From Polaribacter sp. Z022 (GTDB lineage Bacteria; Bacteroidota; Bacteroidia; Flavobacteriales; Flavobacteriaceae): a stretch of 64,000 bases of DNA. A program made the translations under genes and the position numbers. Within the stretch, counting starts at the first letter, position 1; each line of letters starts with the position of its first letter. The stretch lies in NCBI RefSeq assembly GCF_023555495.1, contig NZ_JALCZO010000002.1, positions 124,001 through 188,000 of the forward strand. The letters run 5' to 3'. Shown one piece after another: positions 32,154-41,503 of the stretch. The notes under the pieces are model-generated. The model was not told the DNA's origin. It saw only the letters and a program-made list of their open reading frames with translations, and made no database searches.

Positions 32154-34064
32154 ATGTTAGAAAATAACGAAGAAAACGTTGAAAAAACGGAAAACAAAAT
32201 AGAAGAAGTTACTAATGAAACTTCTAAAGTTGAAACTGAAAATTCTGAAAATAATTTAGAAGAGTCAGAAGTAAAAGTTGATGATACAATTGAAGCTGTT
32301 GAAGAAATAGAGAAATCTATAGCTGTAGATGCAGAAAAAGATGCTCATAAAGAAGAAGAAACTGCTGTAGTTGATTATTCTAAATTATCTTTAGAAGAAC
32401 TTGTTGTAGAACTTAAGAAAACACTTGCAAATAATCCTATTCAAAAAATAAAGAGCCAAGTAGAAGGTATAAAAAGTGCTTTCAATCAACAATTTGGAAC
32501 TTTGTTAGCAAATAAAAAAGCGGCATTTTTAGAGGCTGGAGGAAACTCTATAGATTTTCAGTTTTCTAGTCCTGTAAAATCTGAATATAACAGCTTATTA
32601 TCTGAATATAAAAAACAAAGAGATGCTTATTATAATGACTTAGAAAAGCAAATGTCTGAGAATTTAGAAAAGAAGCTTACTGTAATTGAACAATTAAAAG
32701 ATTTAATTGAAAATGCAGATACAGCAACTATGTATAAAAGCTTTAAAGGTTTACAAGATACTTGGAGATCTATAGGACCAGTTTCTAAAAATCATTATAA
32801 TGATACATGGAAAACTTTTCATCATCATGTAGAACGTTTTTATGATTTATTACATTTAAGTAATGATTTTAGAGATTTAGATTTTAAGCATAATTTAGAA
32901 GAAAAAATAAAAATAATTGCAAAAGCAGAAGCTTTGGCAGAAGAAGCTGATATAAATTTAGCTTTTAAAGAATTACAAGAACTTCATAAAATTTGGAAAG
33001 AAGATATTGGGCCAGTATCTCAAGAACATAGAGAAGATGTTTGGAAAAAGTTTAGTGCAGCAACTAAAAAAATTCATGACAAAAGACATGATCATTTTAG
33101 AGAAATGCGTTCTAAACACCAAGAAATTATAGAAAAAAAGTTAGTTGTAGTAGCTAAGTTAAATGACTATGATACATCAAACAATAAATCTCATAATGAT
33201 TGGCAAAAAAGCATTAAAATAGTTGAAGAGTTAAGACAAGAGTATTTTAGTGCAGGTAAATTACCATATTCTAAAAGTGAAGAAGTTTGGCAAAAATTTA
33301 AAGCTGCTACTAAGAAATTTAATAGCGCTAAAAATATTTTTTACAAACAAGAAAAAAGCGGTCAGCAAGAGAATTTAAAGAAAAAAATGGAGTTAATAGA
33401 ACTTGCAGAATCTTTAAAAGATAGTGAAGACTGGGAAACTACAACCAATACTCTTAAAAGAATTCAATCTGATTGGAAAAAAATTGGACATGTACCTCGT
33501 AAATTTTCTGATGATATTTGGAAACGTTTTAAAGCTGCATGTAATCATTATTTTGATAGATTTCATGAACAAAAAAACTCTTTAAATAAAGAACAACAAG
33601 CAGTTGTAGAAACTAAAAAAGAATTTTTAGAAACAATTAAAGAATTAAAAGACCCAACAAAAGATAAAATTATAGAAATTATTAATGATTGGAGAAGTAT
33701 GGGGTCTTTACCTAGAAACTCTAGACATTTAGAAGGTAAATTTAATAAGTTAATAGATAGAGCTTTTGGTGGATTATCTTTAGATAAAAAAGAAATATCA
33801 ATGTTAAAGTTTACAAATATTGTAGATGGATTGGCTGCTGATAACGATGTTAGAAAGTTAGATTCTGAACAAATGTTTGTAAGAAAGAAAATAGATGAGG
33901 TTATAAGAGAAATTCAGCAATTAGAAAATAATTTAGGTTTCTTTTCTAACGCTAAAGATGATAATCCTTTAGTTTTAAACGTTAAAAAACGAGTAGCAGA
34001 ATTTAAAGAAGATTTAGCTGTTTGGAAAGAAAAACTTTCTTATATAAAAAAGATAGATTATTAA
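32154..34064 (+). CDS. DUF349 repeat protein
   Basis: A 636-residue soluble helical protein. The first 70 residues are a Glu-rich low-complexity stretch (ENNEENVEKTENKIEEV). The rest has repeated DUF349 units of about 70-75 residues, each with a Trp-centred signature such as LQDTWRSIGPVSKNHYNDTW, LHKIWKEDIGPVSQEHREDVW, and IQSDWKKIGHVPRKFSDDIW. Four to six units can be seen. DUF349 proteins are common in flavobacteria; the function is not known to me. It has its own promoter and is followed by a strong terminator. Confidence 0.88.
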   Translation: MLENNEENVEKTENKIEEVTNETSKVETENSENNLEESEVKVDDTIEAVEEIEKSIAVDAEKDAHKEEETAVVDYSKLSLEELVVELKKTLANNPIQKIKSQVEGIKSAFNQQFGTLLANKKAAFLEAGGNSIDFQFSSPVKSEYNSLLSEYKKQRDAYYNDLEKQMSENLEKKLTVIEQLKDLIENADTATMYKSFKGLQDTWRSIGPVSKNHYNDTWKTFHHHVERFYDLLHLSNDFRDLDFKHNLEEKIKIIAKAEALAEEADINLAFKELQELHKIWKEDIGPVSQEHREDVWKKFSAATKKIHDKRHDHFREMRSKHQEIIEKKLVVVAKLNDYDTSNNKSHNDWQKSIKIVEELRQEYFSAGKLPYSKSEEVWQKFKAATKKFNSAKNIFYKQEKSGQQENLKKKMELIELAESLKDSEDWETTTNTLKRIQSDWKKIGHVPRKFSDDIWKRFKAACNHYFDRFHEQKNSLNKEQQAVVETKKEFLETIKELKDPTKDKIIEIINDWRSMGSLPRNSRHLEGKFNKLIDRAFGGLSLDKKEISMLKFTNIVDGLAADNDVRKLDSEQMFVRKKIDEVIREIQQLENNLGFFSNAKDDNPLVLNVKKRVAEFKEDLAVWKEKLSYIKKIDY

Positions 34065-34083
34065 TACTTAATCTATATAAAAC

Positions 34084-34116
34084 AAAAAACTCGAAGCAAA
34101 GCTTCGAGTTTTTTTA
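34084..34116 (+). terminator. Rho-independent terminator
   Basis: Stem AAAAAACTCGAAGC (34084-34097), loop AAA, stem GCTTCGAGTTTTTTT (34101-34115). It is A-rich upstream and T-rich downstream, so it may act in both directions between the convergent DUF349 and zinc-ribbon-like genes. Confidence 0.9.
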
Positions 34117-34134
34117 TGATTTTTCATAAATGAA

Positions 34135-34908
34135 TTATGAAAATATTTTATCCATTTTAGCTTTTTCTTCTTCAGCTAATGCAGCATCTACTAAAATACG
34201 ACCACTATGCTCGTCAATAGTAATTTTCTTTCTATTTGCAATTTCTAATTGTACTTGTGGTGGAATTGTAAAGTAAGATCCTCCAGAAGCTCCACGTTCT
34301 ATAGCAACTACAGCTAAACCATTTTTAACTTTAGTTCTAATTCTTGAATAAGCAGCAAATAAATGAGCATCAATAGTCTGTGAAAACTCTTCAGATTTTT
34401 GAGCTAATAACTCTTCTTCTTTCTCAGTTTCTTTTAAAATAGCATCTAATTCTGCTTTTTTATGACTTAAGTGTTTTTCTTGTTTTGCTAATTTTTCTTT
34501 TGTAGCAGTAATAACTTCGTTTTTCTGCGCAATTTTAGCTTTGTACTCAACAATTCTCTTTTCAGCTAATTGAATTTCTAATTCTTGGTACTCAATTTCT
34601 TTAGATAATGAGTCAAACTCTCTGTTATTTCTAACTTTCTTTTGTTGCTCATCATACTTTTTCATTAACGCATTAGACTCTTCAATAGCTAATTTTTTGT
34701 TGTTAATGTCAGTTTCTAAATTAGCTGCATCTTGGTTTAAGTTAGCAATACGCGTATTTAATCCGGCAACTTCATCTTCTAAATCTTCAACTTCTAAAGG
34801 TAATTCACCTCTTACGTTTCTAATTTCGTCAATTCTAGAGTCAATTAATTGTAAATCGTATAATGCTCTTAATTTTGCTTCAACCGAAATTTCTTTCTTC
34901 TTTGCCAT
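34135..34908 (-). CDS. C4 zinc-ribbon family coiled-coil protein with lost Cys ligands
   Basis: A 257-residue protein with a long N-terminal coiled coil (about residues 25-180) and a C-terminal domain matching the C4-type zinc-ribbon family found next to NIF3 genes. In other members the C-terminal domain has two Cys pairs around the ...IPPQ... and ...GRIL... motifs; here the segments read RGASGGSYFTIPPQ and IDEHSGRILVD, with Ser, Gly or acidic residues in their place, and the protein has no Cys. The fold may be kept without zinc. It starts two bases after the NIF3 stop codon, so the two are co-expressed. The function is unknown. Confidence 0.85.
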   Translation of the reverse strand: MAKKKEISVEAKLRALYDLQLIDSRIDEIRNVRGELPLEVEDLEDEVAGLNTRIANLNQDAANLETDINNKKLAIEESNALMKKYDEQQKKVRNNREFDSLSKEIEYQELEIQLAEKRIVEYKAKIAQKNEVITATKEKLAKQEKHLSHKKAELDAILKETEKEEELLAQKSEEFSQTIDAHLFAAYSRIRTKVKNGLAVVAIERGASGGSYFTIPPQVQLEIANRKKITIDEHSGRILVDAALAEEEKAKMDKIFS

Positions 34909-34910
34909 GG

Positions 34911-36005
34911 TTATATATAATATATAGGATTTGTACTTTTTTCTGATAAAATGACTGCAAAATTACTAAATTTTTTTGTAAGATAGTCAACCAAAAGGTT
35001 TTTTGTAAACTGTTCGCTCTCATAATGACCAATATCTGCCAAAAGAATCTTGTTTTCAGCTTTAAAAAACTCATGATATTTAAAATCTGCACTCACATAA
35101 GCATCTGCTCCAGCTCTTTTTGCATTAGAAATTGCAAAACTACCTGAGCCACCTAAAACAGCTACTTTTTTTATTTTTTTATTGATGAAATTAGAATGAC
35201 GAACGCAATCTGTTTTCATAGTTTTCTTTAAATATAATAGAAACTCTATTTCATTCATTGCTGTTGGAAGCTCTCCAATCATACCCATTCCAATATTTTG
35301 ATGCACATTTTCTGTAGTTACAATTTCGTATGCAACTTCTTCATAAGGATGGTTTTTTTGCAATGCTTTTAAAATAGAGGCTTTATTTTTACTTTCAAAA
35401 ATTACAGAAATTTGTGTTTCTTTTTCTGAATGATTTTTTCCTTTCTCTCCTAAAGTCGGATTAGAATCTTCATTTCCTTTATAGGTTCCAATTCCATCAG
35501 TATTAAAAGAACAATTATCATAATTGCCTATATTTCCTGCATTTGCAGAAAAAAGAGCAGCTCTTAATTCATCTGCATTGGTTAAAGGAACATAGGTAGT
35601 TAGTTTTTTTATGATTCCTTTTTTAGGAATTAATATTTTGTAGTTTTCTAAACCTAAAACTTCACACATTTTTGCTGAAACACCGTTTTTGCTATTGTCT
35701 AAAGCTGTATGAGTTGCATAAATGGCAATGTCATTTTTAATAGCTTTTAAAACAACACGTTCTACATAAGAATTTCCATTCAATTTTTTTAAACCTCCAA
35801 AAATAATTGGATGAAAGCTTATAATTAAGTTGCATTTATTTGCAATTGCTTCATCTATAGTTTCTTCTAAAGTGTCTAAAGTTACCAAAACACCTGTAAC
35901 AGTAGTATTATAATTTCCTACTAATAAACCAACATTATCAAAATCTTCTGCATAATTTAAAGGAGCTAATTTTTCTAAGTAATTGGTAACGTCTTTAATA
36001 ATCAT
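34911..36005 (-). CDS. NIF3/YbgI-type dinuclear metal-centre protein
   Basis: A 364-residue protein of the NIF3 family, which forms toroidal hexamers with a two-metal site; some members act as GTP cyclohydrolase-like hydrolases, but the cellular role is unclear. Motifs: NVGLLVG, ISFHPIIFGGLK, IYATHTALDN with metal-ligand His/Asp, and the C-terminal ADIGHYESEQF with His/Glu. The first His of the common HH pair is Phe here (SFHP). Between the halves is the inserted PII-like domain typical of long members. It is co-transcribed with the zinc-ribbon-like gene. Confidence 0.93.
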   Translation of the reverse strand: MIIKDVTNYLEKLAPLNYAEDFDNVGLLVGNYNTTVTGVLVTLDTLEETIDEAIANKCNLIISFHPIIFGGLKKLNGNSYVERVVLKAIKNDIAIYATHTALDNSKNGVSAKMCEVLGLENYKILIPKKGIIKKLTTYVPLTNADELRAALFSANAGNIGNYDNCSFNTDGIGTYKGNEDSNPTLGEKGKNHSEKETQISVIFESKNKASILKALQKNHPYEEVAYEIVTTENVHQNIGMGMIGELPTAMNEIEFLLYLKKTMKTDCVRHSNFINKKIKKVAVLGGSGSFAISNAKRAGADAYVSADFKYHEFFKAENKILLADIGHYESEQFTKNLLVDYLTKKFSNFAVILSEKSTNPIYYI

Positions 36006-36027
36006 AAAACAAAATTGTATTGAAAAT

Positions 36028-36035
36028 CAAAGTTA
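36028..36035 (-). promoter_or_regulatory. Candidate -7 element for the NIF3 operon
   Basis: TAACTTTG on the minus strand (36035-36028) matches TAnnTTTG, 23 bases before the start codon at 36005. A TTG at 36053-36051 is at a short spacing of 15 bases. Confidence 0.45.
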
Positions 36036-36081
36036 ACATTTTCCGTTCATCAATCCATAAAAATGACTTATTTTCGTGTTA

Positions 36082-37095
36082 ATGAAATTTCTACGTTATT
36101 TATTGTACCCATTTGCTATCATTTATGATTTAGTAACAACTATTCGTAATTTCTTTTTTAATGTAGGTGTATTTAAACAAACTTCTTTTAATTCACCAGT
36201 AATAGTTGTTGGTAATTTAAGTGTAGGAGGTACAGGTAAAACGCCTCAAATAGAATACTTAATTAGATTATTAAAAGATACGTTTAAAACAGCTGTTTTA
36301 AGTAGAGGATATAAACGTAAAACTGAAGGATATGTTTTGTTAAATGAAACACATTCTGCAGAAGATGTAGGTGATGAACCTTTGCAATATTTTAAAAAAT
36401 TTAATACTATTAATGTAGCTGTTAATGCCAATAGAGTAGAAGGAATTACAAATTTATTAGCAGGAAAATCTCCTGAAGTAATTTTATTAGATGATGCTTT
36501 TCAGCACAGAAAAGTAAAAGGAAGTTTTTATATTTTACTAACCAAATTTGATGATTTGTTTACGGATGATTTTTTGTTACCAACAGGTAATTTAAGAGAG
36601 AGTAGAAGAGGGGCAAAAAGAGCAGATGTAATATTGGTTACAAAATGTCCAGAATTTTTAACAAAAGGTCAGAAAAATAAGATTGAATCTAAGTTAAAAA
36701 AATATCATAAAAGTGTTTTTTTTACAAGTATTTCATATGATGAAAATACTTCTGGGGCAAAAATAGTTGCTATTGATGAATTGAAAAATTATGAAGTTTT
36801 ATTAATAACTGGTATTGCTAATCCTATTCCTTTATTATCTTTTTTAAAAGAAAAAGGTGTTAATTTTAAGCATTTAAAATATTCTGATCATCATCATTTT
36901 ACAGAAAATGAAATAGAAGATATTAAAGGCGAATTTTCAAAATTAAAATCTTCTAAAAAGTTAATTTTAACTACAGAAAAAGATTATGTTCGTTTAGAAA
37001 ATAGTATAGAAGAACTTTCTTTTTTAGGGATTCAAACATCTTTTATTGAAAAGCAAGAAGAGTTTAATTCAATTATAATAAATCATATAAAATAA
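36082..37095 (+). CDS. lpxK: Tetraacyldisaccharide 4'-kinase
   Basis: A 337-residue kinase that phosphorylates the lipid A disaccharide precursor at the 4' position, at the inner-membrane face. The P-loop is VVGNLSVGGTGKTP; other motifs are LSRGYKR, GDEPLQY and ILLDDAFQHRKV with the catalytic Asp region. An N-terminal hydrophobic segment (LLYPFAIIYDLVTTIRNFF) is typical of the family. ATG at 36082 is preferred to an in-frame GTG at 36076, which falls in a possible -7 element (TATTTTCG, 36069-36076). It is a single gene, divergent from NIF3. Confidence 0.95.
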   Translation: MKFLRYLLYPFAIIYDLVTTIRNFFFNVGVFKQTSFNSPVIVVGNLSVGGTGKTPQIEYLIRLLKDTFKTAVLSRGYKRKTEGYVLLNETHSAEDVGDEPLQYFKKFNTINVAVNANRVEGITNLLAGKSPEVILLDDAFQHRKVKGSFYILLTKFDDLFTDDFLLPTGNLRESRRGAKRADVILVTKCPEFLTKGQKNKIESKLKKYHKSVFFTSISYDENTSGAKIVAIDELKNYEVLLITGIANPIPLLSFLKEKGVNFKHLKYSDHHHFTENEIEDIKGEFSKLKSSKKLILTTEKDYVRLENSIEELSFLGIQTSFIEKQEEFNSIIINHIK

Positions 37096-37096
37096 A

Positions 37097-37130
37097 AACC
37101 AGCGTTTTTAGGCGCTGGTTCTTTTTTTTT
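37097..37130 (+). terminator. Rho-independent terminator after lpxK
   Basis: AACCAGCG (37097-37104) and CGCTGGTT (37113-37120) with an 8-base loop, followed by C and nine T. It starts directly after the stop codon. Confidence 0.9.
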
Positions 37131-37213
37131 GATTTTTGTTAGAAGTATCTTTTATAAGTTTACTTCTTTTATGTGACACAACTAAATCTAAAAAGTCACT
37201 TTTATATTTTAAT

Positions 37214-37933
37214 TTACTCAATTACCATTGAGTGATATACATTTTGTACATCATCATCTTCTTCTAATTTTTCTAATAGTTTTTCTACATCTGCTTGTTG
37301 CTCTCCACTTAAAGTAGTAGTTGTAGTTGGAATTCTTTCAAACCCAGAAGACAAAATTTCTACATTATTTTCTTCAAAGAAAGATTGAATTGCACCAAAT
37401 TGCTCAAAAGGAGCATAAATAATAATTCCTTCTTCATCATCAAAAACTTCTTCTACTTCAAAGTCTATTAGTTCTAATTCTAATTCTTCCATATCCATTG
37501 TAATATCTTCTTTTTTAACAGTGAAGTTACAAGTATGGTCAAACATAAAAACTACAGAACCAGAAGTTCCTAAGTTTCCATCACATTTATTAAAAGCAGC
37601 TCTAACATTTGCTACAGTTCTGTTGTTGTTATCAGTTGCAGTTTCTAAAAGAATAGCAATTCCATGAGGTGCATATCCTTCAAAAAGTACTTCTTTATAA
37701 TTGGCAGTATCTTTGTCAGTTGCTTTTTTAATTGCACGTTCTACATTATCTTTTGGCATGTTTGCAGCTTTCGCATTCTGAATAACTGCACGTAAACGAG
37801 AATTTGTTTCAGGACTTGGACCACCTTCTTTTACAGCCATAACAATGTCTTTACCAATTCTGGTAAAAGTTTTTGCCATTGCTGACCAACGTTTCATTTT
37901 TCTTGCTTTCCTAAACTCAAATGCTCTACCCAT
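37214..37933 (-). CDS. yebC: YebC/PmpR-family protein
   Basis: A 239-residue protein of the YebC family: GRAFEFRKARKMKRWSAMAKTFTRIGKDI at the N-terminus, followed by NSRLRAVIQNAKAANMPKDNVERAIKKA. The family is described as transcriptional regulators and, more recently, as translation factors that help ribosomes at difficult peptide stretches; which applies here is unknown. The C-terminal domain is acidic. It has a well-formed promoter and its own transcript. Confidence 0.95.
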   Translation of the reverse strand: MGRAFEFRKARKMKRWSAMAKTFTRIGKDIVMAVKEGGPSPETNSRLRAVIQNAKAANMPKDNVERAIKKATDKDTANYKEVLFEGYAPHGIAILLETATDNNNRTVANVRAAFNKCDGNLGTSGSVVFMFDHTCNFTVKKEDITMDMEELELELIDFEVEEVFDDEEGIIIYAPFEQFGAIQSFFEENNVEILSSGFERIPTTTTTLSGEQQADVEKLLEKLEEDDDVQNVYHSMVIE

Positions 37934-37963
37934 TTCTAATGATTGTTTTAATTAAAATGCCTA

Positions 37964-37994
37964 CAAATGTAAGAGTTTGAATGTTTTTTTACAA
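37964..37994 (-). promoter_or_regulatory. Promoter of yebC
   Basis: On the minus strand TTG (37994-37992), a 20-base spacer, then TACATTTG (37971-37964), an exact TAnnTTTG match, 31 bases before the start codon at 37933. Confidence 0.7.
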
Positions 37995-38032
37995 TTTTTT
38001 GATTAGGGTTTTTTACTAAAATAGAATCAAAA

Positions 38033-38070
38033 AAAAAGACCTTTAAGTTTCTGTACTTAAAGGTCTTTTT
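38033..38070. terminator. Terminator downstream of ackA (bidirectional form)
   Basis: A 16-bp perfect stem (AAAAAGACCTTTAAGT at 38033-38048; ACTTAAAGGTCTTTTT at 38055-38070) with a 6-base loop. It lies after the ackA stop codon and upstream of the yebC promoter. Confidence 0.9.
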
Positions 38071-38087
38071 AATTTATAAAACAAAAT

Positions 38088-39272
38088 CTATTTTAATAGA
38101 TTGTAAGATTGTTTTGCTATTTCAATTTCTTCGTTTGTAGGAATAATTAAAATTTTTGTTTTTCCAGTTTCTTTTTGAATTTCTCTAATTTCTTTAGAAC
38201 GAATAGCATTTTTAGCATCATCTAATTCAATACCAAAAAAGTCCATGTTTTCACAAGACATTTGTCTCATTAAAGCAGAGTTTTCTCCAATACCAGCAGT
38301 AAAAACAATTGCATCTAAACCATTTAATGCTGTAGTGTAAGAACCAATATATTTTTTAATTCTATAAGCTGCTAACTCTAATGCATTTTGACATTTTTCA
38401 TCACCACTTTCTGCTTTTTCAGAAATTTCTCTTAAATCAGAAAATCCTGTTAAGCCTTTCATTCCAGACTCTTTGTTTAATAAATTTGAAACTTCATCTG
38501 CAGTTTTATTTAATTTTTTCATTAAATAGAAAATAACAGATTGATCTATATCTCCAGAACGAGTTCCCATTACTAAACCATTCATAGGTCCAAAACCTAA
38601 TGAATTTTCAATACTTTTCCCGTCTTTTATTGCAGACATACTACAACCATTACCTAAGTGGATTGTAATAATGTTTTTAGATTTTTCACCTAAATACTCA
38701 ATTGCTTTTTCAGAAACAAATTTATGACTTGTACCATGAAAACCATAGGCTCTAATTTTATGCTCGTCTAAATAAGAATTATTTATAGCATATTGATAAG
38801 CTTCTTTTGGCATTGTTTGATGAAAAGCTGTGTCAAAAATTGCAATTTGTTTAGCAGATGTAAATATTGTTTCAGCAATTTCTATACCTGTTAAGTTAGC
38901 AGGATTGTGTAAAGGAGCTAAATCGAATAATTCTCTAATACTGTCTTTAACTTCTTCAGTAACCACAACTGTACTACTAAATTTGCTTCCTCCATGTACA
39001 ACTCTGTGTCCTACAGCAACAATTTCATCAACAGATTTTATAACACCTAATTTAGCGTCTAATAAAGTTTCTGCTATCTTTTTTAAACCAATTTCATGAT
39101 TTAAAATTGGTAAAACTTCAGAATATTCATCATCTCCTTTTTCGTGATTAAAAATGGCATCTTCCATACCAATTCTTTCTACAAGACCTACACATTTAAC
39201 TGTTTTTGCAGGCATTTCTATAAGTTGGTACTTTAATGAAGAAGAACCAGCGTTTAAAACTAAAATATTCAT
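38088..39272 (-). CDS. ackA: Acetate kinase
   Basis: A 394-residue kinase that interconverts acetyl phosphate plus ADP with acetate plus ATP. The ASKHA-fold phosphate loops are intact: LVLNAGSSSLKYQL with Asn7, AVGHRVVHGG with Arg90, FDTAFHQTMP with Asp147, and the adenosine motif VFTAGIGENS. The length is normal. It follows pta with a one-base gap, forming the acetate overflow/activation pathway. Confidence 0.97.
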   Translation of the reverse strand: MNILVLNAGSSSLKYQLIEMPAKTVKCVGLVERIGMEDAIFNHEKGDDEYSEVLPILNHEIGLKKIAETLLDAKLGVIKSVDEIVAVGHRVVHGGSKFSSTVVVTEEVKDSIRELFDLAPLHNPANLTGIEIAETIFTSAKQIAIFDTAFHQTMPKEAYQYAINNSYLDEHKIRAYGFHGTSHKFVSEKAIEYLGEKSKNIITIHLGNGCSMSAIKDGKSIENSLGFGPMNGLVMGTRSGDIDQSVIFYLMKKLNKTADEVSNLLNKESGMKGLTGFSDLREISEKAESGDEKCQNALELAAYRIKKYIGSYTTALNGLDAIVFTAGIGENSALMRQMSCENMDFFGIELDDAKNAIRSKEIREIQKETGKTKILIIPTNEEIEIAKQSYNLLK

Positions 39273-39273
39273 A

Positions 39274-41367
39274 TTACTCTTGGTTTGCTTGTATTGCTGT
39301 TAATAATACTGTGTTAAAGATATCTTCTACAGTACAACCTCTACTTAAATCATTTACAGGTTTATTTAAACCTTGTAACATTGGTCCAATTGCTAAAGCT
39401 CCTGTTTCTCTTTGTATTGCTTTGTAAGTATTGTTTCCTGTATTTAAATCTGGGAAAATTAATACAGATGCTTGTCCTGCAACTTCAGAATCTGGCATTT
39501 TAGTTCTTGCTACAGACATATCTACAGCAGCATCATATTGTATTGGTCCTTCAATTTTTAAATTAGGTTGTTTTCCTTTAACAATTTCTGTTGCTTTTCT
39601 AACTTTTTCTACTTCTTCTCCTTTACCTGAACTTCCAGAAGAATAAGATAACATTGCTACTCTAGCTTCAATACCAAATGCTTCAGCAGAAGCTGCAGAA
39701 GAAATGGCTATTTCAGCTAATTGTTCTGCATTTGGGTTAGGGTTTACAGCACAATCTCCCATAACAGAAACTCTATCTGATAAACACATGAAGAATACAG
39801 AAGAAACTACAGAAACACCAGGTTTTGTTTTAATTAATTGTAAAGAAGGTTTAATAGTATGCATTGTTGTGTGTACAGCACCAGAAACCATACCATCTGC
39901 TAAACCATTCATAATCATTAAAGTTCCATAGTAAGAAACATCAGCTACTAAATCTTGAGCAGCAATTTCTGTCATTCCTTTATGTTTACGAGCTTCATAT
40001 AAAGTATTGGCAAAATCATCATTATGAATTGAATCTTGAGGATCTAAAATGTTTATTTTATCTAAATCAATTTGTAAGCCAATTTGATCACATTTTAATT
40101 GAATTTTGTTACGATCTCCTAATAAAGTTAAATCTACAATATCTAATAATTGTAAACGAGCTGCAGCTTTAATAATTCTTTCATCATCTCCCTCTGGTAA
40201 AACAATATGCTTTTTATTTGCTCTTGCTTTTTGTAACAAGTTGTATTGAAACATACTAGGAGTTAACTTGTCTGATTGATAAGACGTTAATGTATTTGTT
40301 AATCCTTCTGCATTCACATATTTATCAAAAGTATCTAAAGATAATAATATCTTTTTATTATGAGTTGCGTAAATTTTAGATTTTACATTTCCAATTTTAT
40401 TTGAAATTGCAAAAGTTCCTCCATCAACAGAAATAATAGGTACTGTAGATTGTACACCTTCAATTAATTTAGTAATTGATTCTTCAGGAAGTAAAGAACC
40501 AGTTAAAATTATTCCTGAAATTTTAGGATAATTAGTTGATGCGTTTGCTTGTAAAGCTCCTAAGATTAAATCTGCTCTATCACCAGGAGTTACCACTAAA
40601 GCATTTTCTTTAATTCTGGTTAAATAATTACGTAATTGCATTGCACCAGTACTGTAGCTACCAATTGCATTGTCTAAAAACTGTTCTCCAAATAATACTC
40701 TACCTTCTAAAGCTTGTACAACTTCTTTAACTGTTGGGTAAGCTAAGAAATCTACTTTTGGAATAATGTCTATTTGTAGTTTTTTAGGGAAACTTTTTTG
40801 TAAATTCTTTTGGATGAATTCTATTTCATCAGCCTCAATTTTATTAGCAATAACACCTATTACATCAACTTCTTTTTGAATAAAAGAATTATAAGTTAAT
40901 TGCATAGTGTTTATAAAATCTTTCTTTTTCTTACCATTTCCAGAACCTACAATTAATGCTGGTATACCAAGGTTTTTGGCAATCATTAAATTGATGTCTA
41001 ATTCTGTGAAATTGTTTTCACCAGAAAAATCTGTACCTTCTACTAAAACGTAATCGTAATTAGCTTCTAGTTTTTTGTATTTTTTTATAACATTATGAAT
41101 AACATCATCTGCTTTTCCTTCACTTAAAAGTTCTACAACTTCACTTTGTTTATAAGCAAAGCAATCGTTGTAGTTAATGTCTAAGTTAAAAAAATTAATA
41201 GCAGTATTTGTATGATCATCAATCTTACTGTCTATAACATCATTTATAATAGGTCTAAAATATCCTACTTTTGAAGATTTGGTTAACATCATTCTTAAAA
41301 GACCTAATGAAACCAAAGATTTACCACTATCAGATTCAATTGCGGCAATATAAATAGCTTTACTCAT
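39274..41367 (-). CDS. pta: Phosphate acetyltransferase, long form
   Basis: A 697-residue enzyme that converts acetyl-CoA and phosphate to acetyl phosphate. It is the long form: N-terminal BioD-like P-loop domain (IAAIESDSGKSLVSLGLLRM), a DRTGG-type middle domain (residues about 210-320), and the C-terminal catalytic PTA domain (KKHIVLPEGDDERIIKAA, SSGSSGKGEEVEKV, INVLIFPDLNTGNNTYK-like segment SVLIFPDLNTGNNTYKAIQR). The first two domains regulate activity in other bacteria. It is the first gene of the pta-ackA operon. Confidence 0.97.
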   Translation of the reverse strand: MSKAIYIAAIESDSGKSLVSLGLLRMMLTKSSKVGYFRPIINDVIDSKIDDHTNTAINFFNLDINYNDCFAYKQSEVVELLSEGKADDVIHNVIKKYKKLEANYDYVLVEGTDFSGENNFTELDINLMIAKNLGIPALIVGSGNGKKKKDFINTMQLTYNSFIQKEVDVIGVIANKIEADEIEFIQKNLQKSFPKKLQIDIIPKVDFLAYPTVKEVVQALEGRVLFGEQFLDNAIGSYSTGAMQLRNYLTRIKENALVVTPGDRADLILGALQANASTNYPKISGIILTGSLLPEESITKLIEGVQSTVPIISVDGGTFAISNKIGNVKSKIYATHNKKILLSLDTFDKYVNAEGLTNTLTSYQSDKLTPSMFQYNLLQKARANKKHIVLPEGDDERIIKAAARLQLLDIVDLTLLGDRNKIQLKCDQIGLQIDLDKINILDPQDSIHNDDFANTLYEARKHKGMTEIAAQDLVADVSYYGTLMIMNGLADGMVSGAVHTTMHTIKPSLQLIKTKPGVSVVSSVFFMCLSDRVSVMGDCAVNPNPNAEQLAEIAISSAASAEAFGIEARVAMLSYSSGSSGKGEEVEKVRKATEIVKGKQPNLKIEGPIQYDAAVDMSVARTKMPDSEVAGQASVLIFPDLNTGNNTYKAIQRETGALAIGPMLQGLNKPVNDLSRGCTVEDIFNTVLLTAIQANQE

Positions 41368-41387
41368 TTTTTTAATTAATTATTTGG

Positions 41388-41395
41388 CAAAAATA
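41388..41395 (-). promoter_or_regulatory. Candidate -7 element of the pta-ackA operon
   Basis: TATTTTTG on the minus strand (41395-41388) matches TAnnTTTG, 21 bases before the pta start codon. No clear -33 element at normal spacing was seen. Confidence 0.4.
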
Positions 41396-41503
41396 CATTG
41401 CAAAGAAATGATTAATTATGATAATAGTCATTAAAATGAGATAAATTTTAAGCTAAAAAGGTAATTTTGTTATAGAAAATTTAATAAAAATATTGTAAAG
41501 GTG

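Noticed and set aside
39431..39931. Plus-strand open frames within pta
   Set aside because: Antisense to the conserved catalytic domain of phosphate acetyltransferase.
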